Source of the DNA: an uncultured Verrucomicrobiota bacterium
GTDB taxonomy: Bacteria > Verrucomicrobiota > Verrucomicrobiia > Limisphaerales > UBA1096
Direction: 5' to 3'
DNA: 8,413 bases
NCBI GenBank assembly: GCA_913045395.1
Contig: CAJWPV010000044.1
Coordinates: 1 to 8,413 of the forward strand
The notes under the pieces were generated by a model. The model did not search any database. It was not told the DNA's origin and worked only from the letters and a program-made list of their open reading frames with translations. Within the stretch, counting starts at the first letter, position 1, and every line of letters starts with the position of its first letter. Made by a program: the position numbers and the translations under genes. Shown here in pieces: positions 1-5,919 of the stretch.

Positions 1-1652
1 ACGAGGCCTACGGTTACCTCGACACCATCGTGCGCGTGACCAAGGTGCCCAACACCGACCGGGGCACGATCGACCTGGTTTACAGCGTCAAGGAGGGCGA
101 GATCAGCTATGTGGAAAAAGTGGAGATTCGCGGCAACACCCGCACCAGGGACAAGGTGATCCGGCGTGAGATGGCGATCTCCCCCGGCGAGGTATTCGAC
201 ATGGTCAGTGTCGAGTTGAGCAAGCGCCGCCTCGAGGGCACCGGGCTTTTTGAGGGTGTCGACACGCAGGTCGAAAAAATCCCCGAGCTGCCCAACCGCC
301 GCAACCTTATCGTCGGGGTGCAGGAAGGGCGGACAGGCCACTTCATCATGGGATTCGGGTACAGTTCGATCGAGGCCATGTTCGCCCAGATGGGCTTTGT
401 GCAAGGCAACTTCGACCTGTTCAACCCGCCCTTCTTCACAGGTGGCGGCCAGAAATTCCGCCTGCAGATCACCGCCGGCACCCGGCGGCAGGATTATCAG
501 ATCACCTTCGAGGAGCCGTATTTCCTCGACCGCAAGCTGCGTTTTTCCGTGGACCTGTACCACCGTGAGATCCAGTATTACAGTCGCTACTTCGAGCAGC
601 ACCAGACCGGCACGAAACTTGGCCTCTCCCGGACGCTCTGGAACGACTTCACCTACGGGGGCGTCGATTTCACCTTCGAGTCCATCGGCATTCATGACCG
701 CTCCTATTTTTCCGAAATGTTAACTGAGCACGACATGCTCGCCAATGGCTTGGCCAAAGGGCATCCCGACAGCCTGTCCGCCAACCCCTTCGATTGGACC
801 TACGACATGGCCCGGCTGGAGCAGGGAGAACTGGCCGAGCTGAACAATGACCGCCTGGTGTCCAAGCTGGGCCTGTTTTTCGCCTACGACACCCGCAACC
901 ACGCATTGATGCCCAGCCACGGCCAACGCACCCAGGTCAACGCAGAGGTCGCGGGCGGCCCCTTGGGCGGCGACACTGAGATGTACCGCCTCGAGATCGA
1001 GACCGCATACTACTATCCTGGTTTTGTCGATGGCCACGTCTGGGAGGTCGTCGGCAAGCTGGGTGTTGTGGATACTTTCGGTGACAGCAGGCGGGTGCCC
1101 TATTTTGACCGGTTTTTCCTCGGGGGCGGCTACTCGTTGCGCGGTTACGACTACCGGGACATCGGCCCGCGTATGCAAACGTGGAAAAACAGCGTGGAGA
1201 ACGATGAGTACGGTTACTACGTGGACATCGAGAACGAGGCCGGCGAGGCGGTGGGGGAAAAATTTGTCCCGGTCCAAGATAGTTTTACAGACAACCCGTT
1301 CGCGCAAGAACCGCAGGAGCTACCAGCCGCAGGCAACAAGTGGACCCCTGTCATTACGGATGGGCGGGAAACGCTGGGGGGTAACAGCTACTGGTTTGGC
1401 TCGGTCGAGTACAGCATCCCTATCATCGACCGGTTGCGCGTGGCGTTTTTCTACGATATCGGGATGGTGTACGAGGATTCCTACGATTTTGAGTTCTCCA
1501 ACTACGCCGACAACTGGGGCATCGGCCTGAGGCTTTTCGTGCCGATGCTCGGGCCGTTGCGGCTCGACTACGGCTTCCCGCTCACCCACCCCGACTACGC
1601 CGATGGAGGTGGGCAGTTTAACTTTGGGGTTGGCTTCACCCGCGATTTTTAA
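1..1652 (+). CDS. bamA: BamA, outer-membrane protein assembly factor (Omp85 family), 3' part
   Basis: Outer-membrane insertase of the BAM complex, which folds beta-barrel proteins into the outer membrane. The frame is open to the left edge (it reads E-A-Y-G-Y-L-D before the GTG at 30), so the N-terminus with the first POTRA domains lies outside the window and the GTG is not the true start. What is visible: the end of one POTRA domain (the GYLD motif), then a last POTRA with the typical VEIRGNTRTRDKVIRRE stretch at nt 117-171, then a 16-strand-type barrel from about nt 340. The barrel carries the diagnostic loop-6 motif L-R-G-Y at nt 1137-1148, a GGN motif before a late strand, the FFYDIG and LRLDYGFPL strands, and a terminal Phe, as BAM substrates and BamA itself have. 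The stop TAA at 1650-1652 is 9 bases before the skp gene, so the two are probably co-transcribed. The family assignment is firm. BamA is preferred to TamA because of the downstream skp. Confidence 0.93.
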   Translation, partial: EAYGYLDTIVRVTKVPNTDRGTIDLVYSVKEGEISYVEKVEIRGNTRTRDKVIRREMAISPGEVFDMVSVELSKRRLEGTGLFEGVDTQVEKIPELPNRRNLIVGVQEGRTGHFIMGFGYSSIEAMFAQMGFVQGNFDLFNPPFFTGGGQKFRLQITAGTRRQDYQITFEEPYFLDRKLRFSVDLYHREIQYYSRYFEQHQTGTKLGLSRTLWNDFTYGGVDFTFESIGIHDRSYFSEMLTEHDMLANGLAKGHPDSLSANPFDWTYDMARLEQGELAELNNDRLVSKLGLFFAYDTRNHALMPSHGQRTQVNAEVAGGPLGGDTEMYRLEIETAYYYPGFVDGHVWEVVGKLGVVDTFGDSRRVPYFDRFFLGGGYSLRGYDYRDIGPRMQTWKNSVENDEYGYYVDIENEAGEAVGEKFVPVQDSFTDNPFAQEPQELPAAGNKWTPVITDGRETLGGNSYWFGSVEYSIPIIDRLRVAFFYDIGMVYEDSYDFEFSNYADNWGIGLRLFVPMLGPLRLDYGFPLTHPDYADGGGQFNFGVGFTRDF

Positions 1653-1661
1653 CCTGACTTA

Positions 1662-2330
1662 ATGAACACAAAACCAATCATGACAGTCTCATCCCTGCCC
1701 AAATTGGCCGCCATGGTGCTGACGCTCTCCTGCTTTGCCGGAGCTGCCGTCGCACAAGAACAGGTCAAGATCGCCACCGTCGATCTCCTCAAGGCTTTCG
1801 ACAGCTACTGGAAGACTAAGCTGTCCAACGACCAACTCAAGGAGCGCGGAACCGACTTCGACAAGGCCCGGGTCGGCATGATAGATGACCTGGACCTGCT
1901 TCGGGAAGAATACAACCGGCTGAACGTCAGCGCTCAGGATCCGGCCAACTCCGATGAAACACGATCGGGTGACCTTAAAAAAGCACAGGAAAAACTCACT
2001 GAATACAAACGCCTTGAACAGCAAATCATCGATTTCAACAAAAACGCGCAGAAAACCCTCGGAGACCAGACCCGGCGGCTTCGCAAGGGACGCCTCGGGG
2101 AAATCCAGGAAGTCATCAGCGCCAAGGCCAAGGAACTTGGCTACGACCTGGTTATCGATTCGTCACAGGACGTCCTTCTACCTCGCACTCCCACCGTCCT
2201 TTACACCAACGGCAAAAATGACATCACCACTGTGATCATAGATATCCTGAACAAGGATGCCGCTGGGAAATACAAGCCAGCCGAGCCGGCACCGGAAAAA
2301 TCGGCCGCCCCTGCGCCAACAGACCAGTAG
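1662..2330 (+). CDS. skp: Periplasmic chaperone Skp/OmpH family protein
   Basis: Predicted periplasmic holdase chaperone that carries unfolded outer-membrane proteins towards BamA. The 222-residue product starts with a Sec signal peptide (hydrophobic core about residues 12-29, AVA|QEQ cleavage after Ala31). It continues with the family-typical VKIATVDLLKAFDSYWK strand-helix. A long charged, heptad-rich helical section (about 45-150) forms the tentacles. The return segment is A-K-E-L-G-Y-D-L-V-I-D (about residues 158-168). It ends in a Pro/Ala-rich tail (about 200-222) not found in the roughly 160-residue E. coli protein. The start ATG at 1662 is 9 bases after the bamA stop; an ATG at 1680 would also keep the signal peptide. 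No good Shine-Dalgarno precedes either. The bamA-skp order is the classic arrangement in diderm bacteria. A terminator follows directly, so lpxD, often next in other phyla, is not in this unit. Confidence 0.88.
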   Translation: MNTKPIMTVSSLPKLAAMVLTLSCFAGAAVAQEQVKIATVDLLKAFDSYWKTKLSNDQLKERGTDFDKARVGMIDDLDLLREEYNRLNVSAQDPANSDETRSGDLKKAQEKLTEYKRLEQQIIDFNKNAQKTLGDQTRRLRKGRLGEIQEVISAKAKELGYDLVIDSSQDVLLPRTPTVLYTNGKNDITTVIIDILNKDAAGKYKPAEPAPEKSAAPAPTDQ

Positions 2331-2349
2331 GAACCGCCACAAACTTTTG

Positions 2350-2377
2350 AGCGCCGGTGCAAGTCGGCGCTTTTTTT
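2350..2377 (+). terminator. Intrinsic terminator of the bamA-skp unit
   Basis: A perfect 7-bp GC-rich stem (AGCGCCG at 2350-2356 with CGGCGCT at 2365-2371) with an 8-base loop is followed by an unbroken run of seven T (2371-2377). It starts 20 bases after the skp stop and lies between the two convergent genes skp and lpdA. The T-run is only on the plus strand, so it serves the bamA-skp transcript. I see no equally good terminator for lpdA on the minus strand. Confidence 0.85.
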
Positions 2378-2395
2378 GTGCGCCTGGTCAAGCGC

Positions 2396-3787
2396 TCAGA
2401 TATGCAACGGTTCCCCGACGGCGATGTGGGCCGCCTCACGTAGGCCCTCCGACATCGTAGGGTGCGCATGAATCGTCCGGGCCAAGTCTTCTGCACTGCC
2501 GCCGAACTCCATCAGCAATACCGCCTCGGCAATCAGCTCCGAGGCATTGGTGGAGAGGATCTGCGCACCAAGCACCCGGCCGCTCGCCTTGTCGGCAATG
2601 ACCTTGGCCAAGCCGTCCGCATGCCCGCAAGCGACAGCCCGTCCGTTGGCTTGGAACGGGAAAACACCGATCGCAATCTCGTGGCCCTTCTCCTTGGCTT
2701 CGGCTTCGATGAGGCCCACGGCGGCAACTTCCGGCGCTGTATAAATCACCAACGGGATGGTGTCGTAGTTGACGCTGCCCGGCTGGCCGGCCATGCGCTC
2801 GACGACGGCGATAGCCTCCTGCTCGGCCTTGTGCGCCAGCATCGGCCCGGCCACCACATCGCCAATGGCATATATGCCCGGGATGTTGGTCTGCCACTCG
2901 GCATTGGTCTTGATGCAGCCCCGCTCGTCCAGTTCCACACCGGCCTCGGCGGCGCCGAGGCCCCCGGTGTTCGGGTTGCGACCGACCGCGACGAGCACCT
3001 TCTCGGCCTCGAGCTCGAGTTTTTTGTCGCCCTTGGTCGCGGTCAACCTGACACCGCCATTGTTTTTCTCGGCCGACTCGACTCCGGTGCCGAGGTGGAA
3101 CTTGAGCCCCTGTTTTTGCAGGAGTTTCTGCAATGCCAGCGTGATGTCCTCGTCGAACATCGCGGCGATGCGCGGGAGAAACTCGACCACAGTAACCTTG
3201 GTGCCAAGCCGCGCCCAGACGGAGCCCAGTTCGAGGCCGATCGCGCCGCCACCGATCACGACCATCGAGTCCGGTACTTCGCCAAGCGCGATTGCGTGGT
3301 CGCTGCTGAGGATCGTTTCGCCGTCAATCTCAAGGAACGGCAGGCTGGCGACGCGGCTGCCGGTGGCGATGAGGATGTGCTTGGCATTCAGTTTCTGGCT
3401 ACCCCCGTCGCGGGTCACCTCAACCTTGTTCGCGCTGGCGATGCGGCCCATGCCGGCCAAGCGCTCGATACCGTTTTTGTTCATCAGGTAGTCGATACCA
3501 CGCGCCATTTTGCGCACGATATCGTCCTTGCGCTTCATCATCTTGCTAACGTCCATCGACAGCCCGTCGGCTGAAATGCCGTGTGAGCCAAACTGCTTTT
3601 GCGCCTCATGAAAAAGCTCGGTGGACGAGAGCAGCGCCTTGCTGGGAATGCAGCCGACGTTGAGGCAGGTGCCACCAAGGGCTTGGTCCTTCTCGACGAT
3701 GGCCGTCTTCATGCCTAGTTGCGCCGCCTTGATCGCGGCGGTGTACCCGCCCGGCCCGGCCCCGATGACTACAAGATCAAAATCCAT
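2396..3787 (-). CDS. lpdA: Dihydrolipoyl dehydrogenase (E3)
   Basis: FAD-dependent E3 subunit that reoxidises dihydrolipoamide on the E2 subunits of the pyruvate and 2-oxoglutarate dehydrogenase complexes, passing electrons to NAD+. The 463 residues match the family length. Visible parts: an FAD-binding GAGPGG (9-14), the redox disulfide pair Cys41 and Cys46 in GGTCLNVGCIPSK, ATGS (141-144), an NAD-binding GGGAIGLE (179-186), the second FAD motif A-I-G-D (about residue 311), and the C-terminal catalytic pair His442 and Glu447 in HPTMSE. No key residue is missing. The ATG is 1 base downstream of the stop of a degenerate E2 reading frame on the same strand. This suggests lpdA once followed an intact E2 gene. 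With that operon broken, its present promoter is unclear: I see only weak matches upstream. A stem-loop lies 12 bases before the start. The plain name lpd would fit equally well. Confidence 0.96.
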   Translation of the reverse strand: MDFDLVVIGAGPGGYTAAIKAAQLGMKTAIVEKDQALGGTCLNVGCIPSKALLSSTELFHEAQKQFGSHGISADGLSMDVSKMMKRKDDIVRKMARGIDYLMNKNGIERLAGMGRIASANKVEVTRDGGSQKLNAKHILIATGSRVASLPFLEIDGETILSSDHAIALGEVPDSMVVIGGGAIGLELGSVWARLGTKVTVVEFLPRIAAMFDEDITLALQKLLQKQGLKFHLGTGVESAEKNNGGVRLTATKGDKKLELEAEKVLVAVGRNPNTGGLGAAEAGVELDERGCIKTNAEWQTNIPGIYAIGDVVAGPMLAHKAEQEAIAVVERMAGQPGSVNYDTIPLVIYTAPEVAAVGLIEAEAKEKGHEIAIGVFPFQANGRAVACGHADGLAKVIADKASGRVLGAQILSTNASELIAEAVLLMEFGGSAEDLARTIHAHPTMSEGLREAAHIAVGEPLHI

Positions 3788-3788
3788 T

Positions 3789-4016
3789 TTAAGTTGTGAG
3801 CGCTGTTCGCTCAGTCAGCGCTTTTATGGGCGGGAAAGTATCAACTCTAAAATACTCGAGCGAGGCCAATCCGACCAAGTCAAGCTCTGGATTTCCGATA
3901 AACTCCTTCACTTGAACGAGGAGGGTGACGGCTTCGCGGCCATCAATGATGCGGTGGTCGTAAGTCAGCGCAAGGTACATCATCGGCCGGATGACAACCT
4001 GGCCGTCCAAGGCAAC
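3789..4016 (-). pseudogene. sucB: C-terminal remnant of a 2-oxoacid dehydrogenase E2 (dihydrolipoyl succinyltransferase) gene
   Basis: Reading on the minus strand, similarity begins abruptly at about V-A-L-D-G-Q-V (near 4016) and continues through [21 protein letters not shown], the C-terminal active-site block of E2 acyltransferases (catalytic His and Asp in DHRIIDG). It fades after K-E-F-I-G-N-P-E-L, where intact E2 proteins normally end a few residues later. The frame instead runs on for about 30 unrelated residues to a TAA 1 base before lpdA. Upstream of 4016 the frame gives non-E2 residues and meets a stop near 4078-4080. The lipoyl domain, the subunit-binding domain and most of the catalytic domain are absent; there is room only for a divergent cytochrome c gene starting at 4097. 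The only start near the edge is a TTG at 4010. I therefore call a truncated gene relic. RPMMY and [10 protein letters not shown] point to the succinyltransferase (OdhB/SucB) branch rather than the acetyltransferase. Whether the approximately 74-residue peptide is still made is unknown. Confidence 0.75.
3799..3825. repeat. Inverted repeat (stem-loop) in the lpdA leader
   Basis: A perfect 7-bp inverted repeat, AGCGCTG (3799-3805) with CAGCGCT (3816-3822), has a 10-base spacer and is followed by TTTT on the plus strand. On the minus strand, the direction of lpdA transcription, the hairpin lies 12 bases before the ATG and is preceded by AAAA. It could be a leader hairpin of lpdA or a relic of the old E2-E3 intergenic region. 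It is a poor terminator candidate because no plus-strand gene ends here. Confidence 0.45.
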
Positions 4017-4096
4017 CCCGAAATGATCGTCCCGACGAATTAAAACAACAAGGACTCGCGCCGCGCCTCCGGGCCGGGTTTAATGCCCTCACACGC

Positions 4097-5455
4097 ATGA
4101 AACGGTTCGCCCACAGGCTCACACTCGCCCGCTTGGCCGGGCTGACACTTTTGGCCCTGGCCGCCTGGCCAAGCGCCGGGGTGGCCGAGCCGCCGGGCGG
4201 GGCCGGAGGCGCCGACTTGGCTAGGCGCACGATGCACCTCCTGCGCGATCACTGCATCCGCTGCCACAACGCCAAAAAAAACAAGGGCCAACTAAACCTC
4301 ACCATACGTGCACTCGCCCTAATAGGCGGCGGTGAAGGCCCGGCACTCATCCCCGGCCGTGCCACAGAGAGCCGGATCATCCGGTACATCCAGCCCGGCA
4401 GCGATCCCCATATGCCGCCGAAAAAACAGTTGGGCGCCGAGCAGATCGCCGCGCTTGGCCAATGGATTGACACCGGCGCCAAGTGGCTCCCCGACGAACT
4501 GGTTATTGAGGCCAAATCGGTTGATCACGCCAAACTTGGCCGGTTGCCCACCGGCTACCAGCCTGTGTTCGCCCTCGCCCTCTCGCCGGACGACAAACAA
4601 CTCGCCGCTGGCCACGGCAACCTCGTCACCGTTCACAATGTCGCTGAAAAAAACAAAGCGCCCCTGGCCAAACTCACCGGCCACCGCGACGTCATCCAGT
4701 CCATCGCCTGGAGCGCTGACGGCAATCTCCTAGCCACCGGCGGCTTTCGCAAGGTGCTGCTCTGGAACACTGCAGATTGGTCGTCCGTCGGCAAGATCAG
4801 CGACCTGCCCGGCCGCGTCTCGGCAATGACCTTCACCACCGACAACGCAACCCTCATCACTGCCTCGAATGCGCCTGGCCAAGCAGGCGAAATCGCCCTA
4901 TGGAAAACGACCACCTTGGGCAAGCGCCTCAACTGGCAGGCCCATGGTGGAACCATCTTCGACCTCGCCATTGCGCCCGACGGCAAAACGCTGGCCACTG
5001 CCGGTGCCGACCGCCTGGTTCGGTTTTGGAGCCTGGCCAAGGGCGAACAGGTGATGCAGATCGAGGCCCACACCGCGCCGGTGCTCTCGCTCGCCTACAA
5101 GCCAGACGGCGCGCTACTCGCCAGCGGTGGTGCAGACAAGGAACTAAAAATCTGGGACACAAAAACGCGCGAGCAAAAAACAGTCGTGACCGGCCATCCC
5201 GGCAACATCGCCGCCATTGCCTGGCCGGCAAAAAATGCTGAGTTGATCACCGCCAGCGACGACGGCGCCCTTCGGCTTTGCAGTGAATCAGGCACGCGCC
5301 CCGGCAAGACATGGGCCAAGGCCGGCGACCTGCTGCATTGCCTCGACGTCACCGCCGACGGCCAGTTGCTATACGGCGGCGCAGATAATGGTCGCGTTTA
5401 CGCATGGAATCGGAACGGCAAAATCACAATCACCCTCGATCCCGGCAAGCAGTGA
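4097..5455 (+). CDS. Secreted Planctomycete-type cytochrome c / WD40 beta-propeller protein
   Basis: The 452-residue product begins with a Sec signal peptide (basic start, hydrophobic core about 13-24, probable cleavage after GVA at residue 30). A mono-haem cytochrome c domain of the Planctomycete type follows: haem-binding CIRCH at 53-57, and D-P-H-M-P-P with the likely axial Met106. That domain closes with an A-L-x-x-W-I-D-x-G-A-K-W stretch typical of the family. From about residue 155 to the end there are seven WD40-like units (each with a pattern like SPDGKxLATGGxDxxVxxW), enough for one closed seven-blade propeller. The protein probably acts in the periplasm as an electron-transfer or interaction module; the partner is unknown. 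In PVC genomes such domains often sit beside or are fused with DUF1549/DUF1553 domains, which are absent here. The ATG at 4097 gives the complete signal peptide; no Shine-Dalgarno is evident. The gene is divergent from lpdA and monocistronic. Confidence 0.85.
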   Translation: MKRFAHRLTLARLAGLTLLALAAWPSAGVAEPPGGAGGADLARRTMHLLRDHCIRCHNAKKNKGQLNLTIRALALIGGGEGPALIPGRATESRIIRYIQPGSDPHMPPKKQLGAEQIAALGQWIDTGAKWLPDELVIEAKSVDHAKLGRLPTGYQPVFALALSPDDKQLAAGHGNLVTVHNVAEKNKAPLAKLTGHRDVIQSIAWSADGNLLATGGFRKVLLWNTADWSSVGKISDLPGRVSAMTFTTDNATLITASNAPGQAGEIALWKTTTLGKRLNWQAHGGTIFDLAIAPDGKTLATAGADRLVRFWSLAKGEQVMQIEAHTAPVLSLAYKPDGALLASGGADKELKIWDTKTREQKTVVTGHPGNIAAIAWPAKNAELITASDDGALRLCSESGTRPGKTWAKAGDLLHCLDVTADGQLLYGGADNGRVYAWNRNGKITITLDPGKQ

Positions 5456-5478
5456 CCGGTGGCCATGAAACAAAAACA

Positions 5479-5507
5479 TTGCCAACGCCCCGGCTAAGCC
5501 GGACAAT
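5479..5507 (+). promoter_or_regulatory. Probable sigma70 promoter of the tRNA-Gly gene
   Basis: TTGCCA (5479-5484, five of six matches to TTGACA) is separated by exactly 17 bases from GACAAT (5502-5507, four of six matches to TATAAT). Transcription would start around 5514, about 10 bases before the mature tRNA 5' end, a usual leader length. It lies in the 68-base gap after the cytochrome c/WD40 stop. A short CCGGC-TAA-GCCGG palindrome (5490-5502) falls mainly in the spacer. This is a prediction from consensus only. Confidence 0.42.
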
Positions 5508-5523
5508 TCGCCCCTAATTCAAT

Positions 5524-5597
5524 GCGGGTGTAGTTCAATGGTAGAACGCAAGCTTCCCAAGCTTGACACGAGGGTTCGATTCCCTTCACCCGCTCCA
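5524..5597 (+). tRNA. tRNA-Gly (anticodon CCC)
   Basis: A complete cloverleaf can be folded by eye. The acceptor stem is GCGGGTG/CACCCGC. The D-arm is GTTC-AATGGTA-GAAC. The anticodon stem is CAAGC/GCTTG with loop TTCCCAA, giving anticodon CCC (reads GGG, glycine). The variable loop is four bases, and the T-arm GAGGG-TTCGATT-CCCTT has one G-T pair. The discriminator is T (5594), as usual for bacterial tRNA-Gly, and CCA is encoded at 5595-5597. The gene is intact even though the foreign AT-rich DNA begins right after it, as expected when an element integrates into the 3' end of a tRNA and restores it. Confidence 0.96.
5570..5597 (+). other. Candidate attachment site (tRNA-Gly 3' end) of the adjacent element
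   Basis: Host-like composition ends at the tRNA CCA, and the low-GC genes start within about 75 bases. Integrating elements commonly use the T-arm to CCA portion of a tRNA as the crossover core, so this portion is the probable attL. Only one copy is in the window; the matching direct repeat would be at the far end of the element beyond 8413. The exact core limits cannot be read from a single copy. Confidence 0.5.
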
Positions 5598-5669
5598 CTT
5601 CTCCACCCTTCAGTCTGAACGGTTTACAGCTTCGATGGAGTCGTGGGGATTCTGATTCTCACAACGGAT

Positions 5670-5915
5670 TCAATGAGCTTCATCTGAGATCTGACGTTCT
5701 AACTCTGTGCTCTGATCTCTGTGCTTCTGTGCCAATTGTTGAATCTGCTGTTGCTGCCTTTGTCTGAGGCGGTTCATCTCATTGGATTGCTTCGTTCTGA
5801 GCAATCTTCGTCTTTCATTAATGTCGATGTTGCTCTTACGCTCTCGCTCAACGTAATCGTTACCCATCGATTTACCCGTAAGTATAGATTTGAATTTGTT
5901 GTTAAATAATCCCAC
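5670..5915 (-). CDS. Small basic Gln/Arg-rich helical protein of the element, function unknown
   Basis: I do not recognise this 81-residue protein. It starts at a GTG (5913-5915), 4 bases after the polymerase stop, so it is probably the last gene of the same transcript; an internal ATG at 5865-5867 (Met17) is an alternative start. No Shine-Dalgarno is visible for either. The N-terminus (1-16) is mildly hydrophobic and basic. Residues 23-76 look like one long, highly charged helix with an NERRR segment at 33-37 and a glutamine-rich core at 52-60. Ile/Leu positions at 58, 61, 72 and 76 suggest a weak coiled coil. There is no cysteine and no signal peptide. A nucleic-acid-binding or polymerase-accessory role would fit composition and position, but that is only inference. 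No overlapping longer minus-strand reading frame competes with it, and the tight spacing to the polymerase gene supports it being real. Confidence 0.55.
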   Translation of the reverse strand: MGLFNNKFKSILTGKSMGNDYVERERKSNIDINERRRLLRTKQSNEMNRLRQRQQQQIQQLAQKHRDQSTELERQISDEAH

Positions 5916-5919
5916 ATAA

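Noticed and set aside
720..1307. 195-codon minus-strand frame inside bamA.
   Set aside because: It is a shadow of the BamA barrel coding frame, with no domain, no start signal and no operon context.
2462..3574. Long open frame (370 codons) on the plus strand through lpdA.
   Set aside because: It lies wholly antisense to a gene with every dihydrolipoyl dehydrogenase motif. The translation has no recognisable domain, and long antisense frames are common in GC-rich coding DNA.
3840..3900. Possible minus-strand promoter for lpdA (TTGGTC, 18-base spacer, TATTTT).
   Set aside because: The -35 box matches only three of six positions and competing weak matches exist nearby, so it is not supportable as a feature.
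5490..5502. CCGGC-TAA-GCCGG stem as the terminator of the cytochrome c gene.
   Set aside because: The stem is only 5 bp with no T-run after it, and it overlaps the predicted tRNA promoter spacer.
5609..5619. TTCAG-T-CTGAA palindrome as a recombinase or operator site.
   Set aside because: Arms of 5 bp with a single central base are expected by chance, and there is no second copy to support it.
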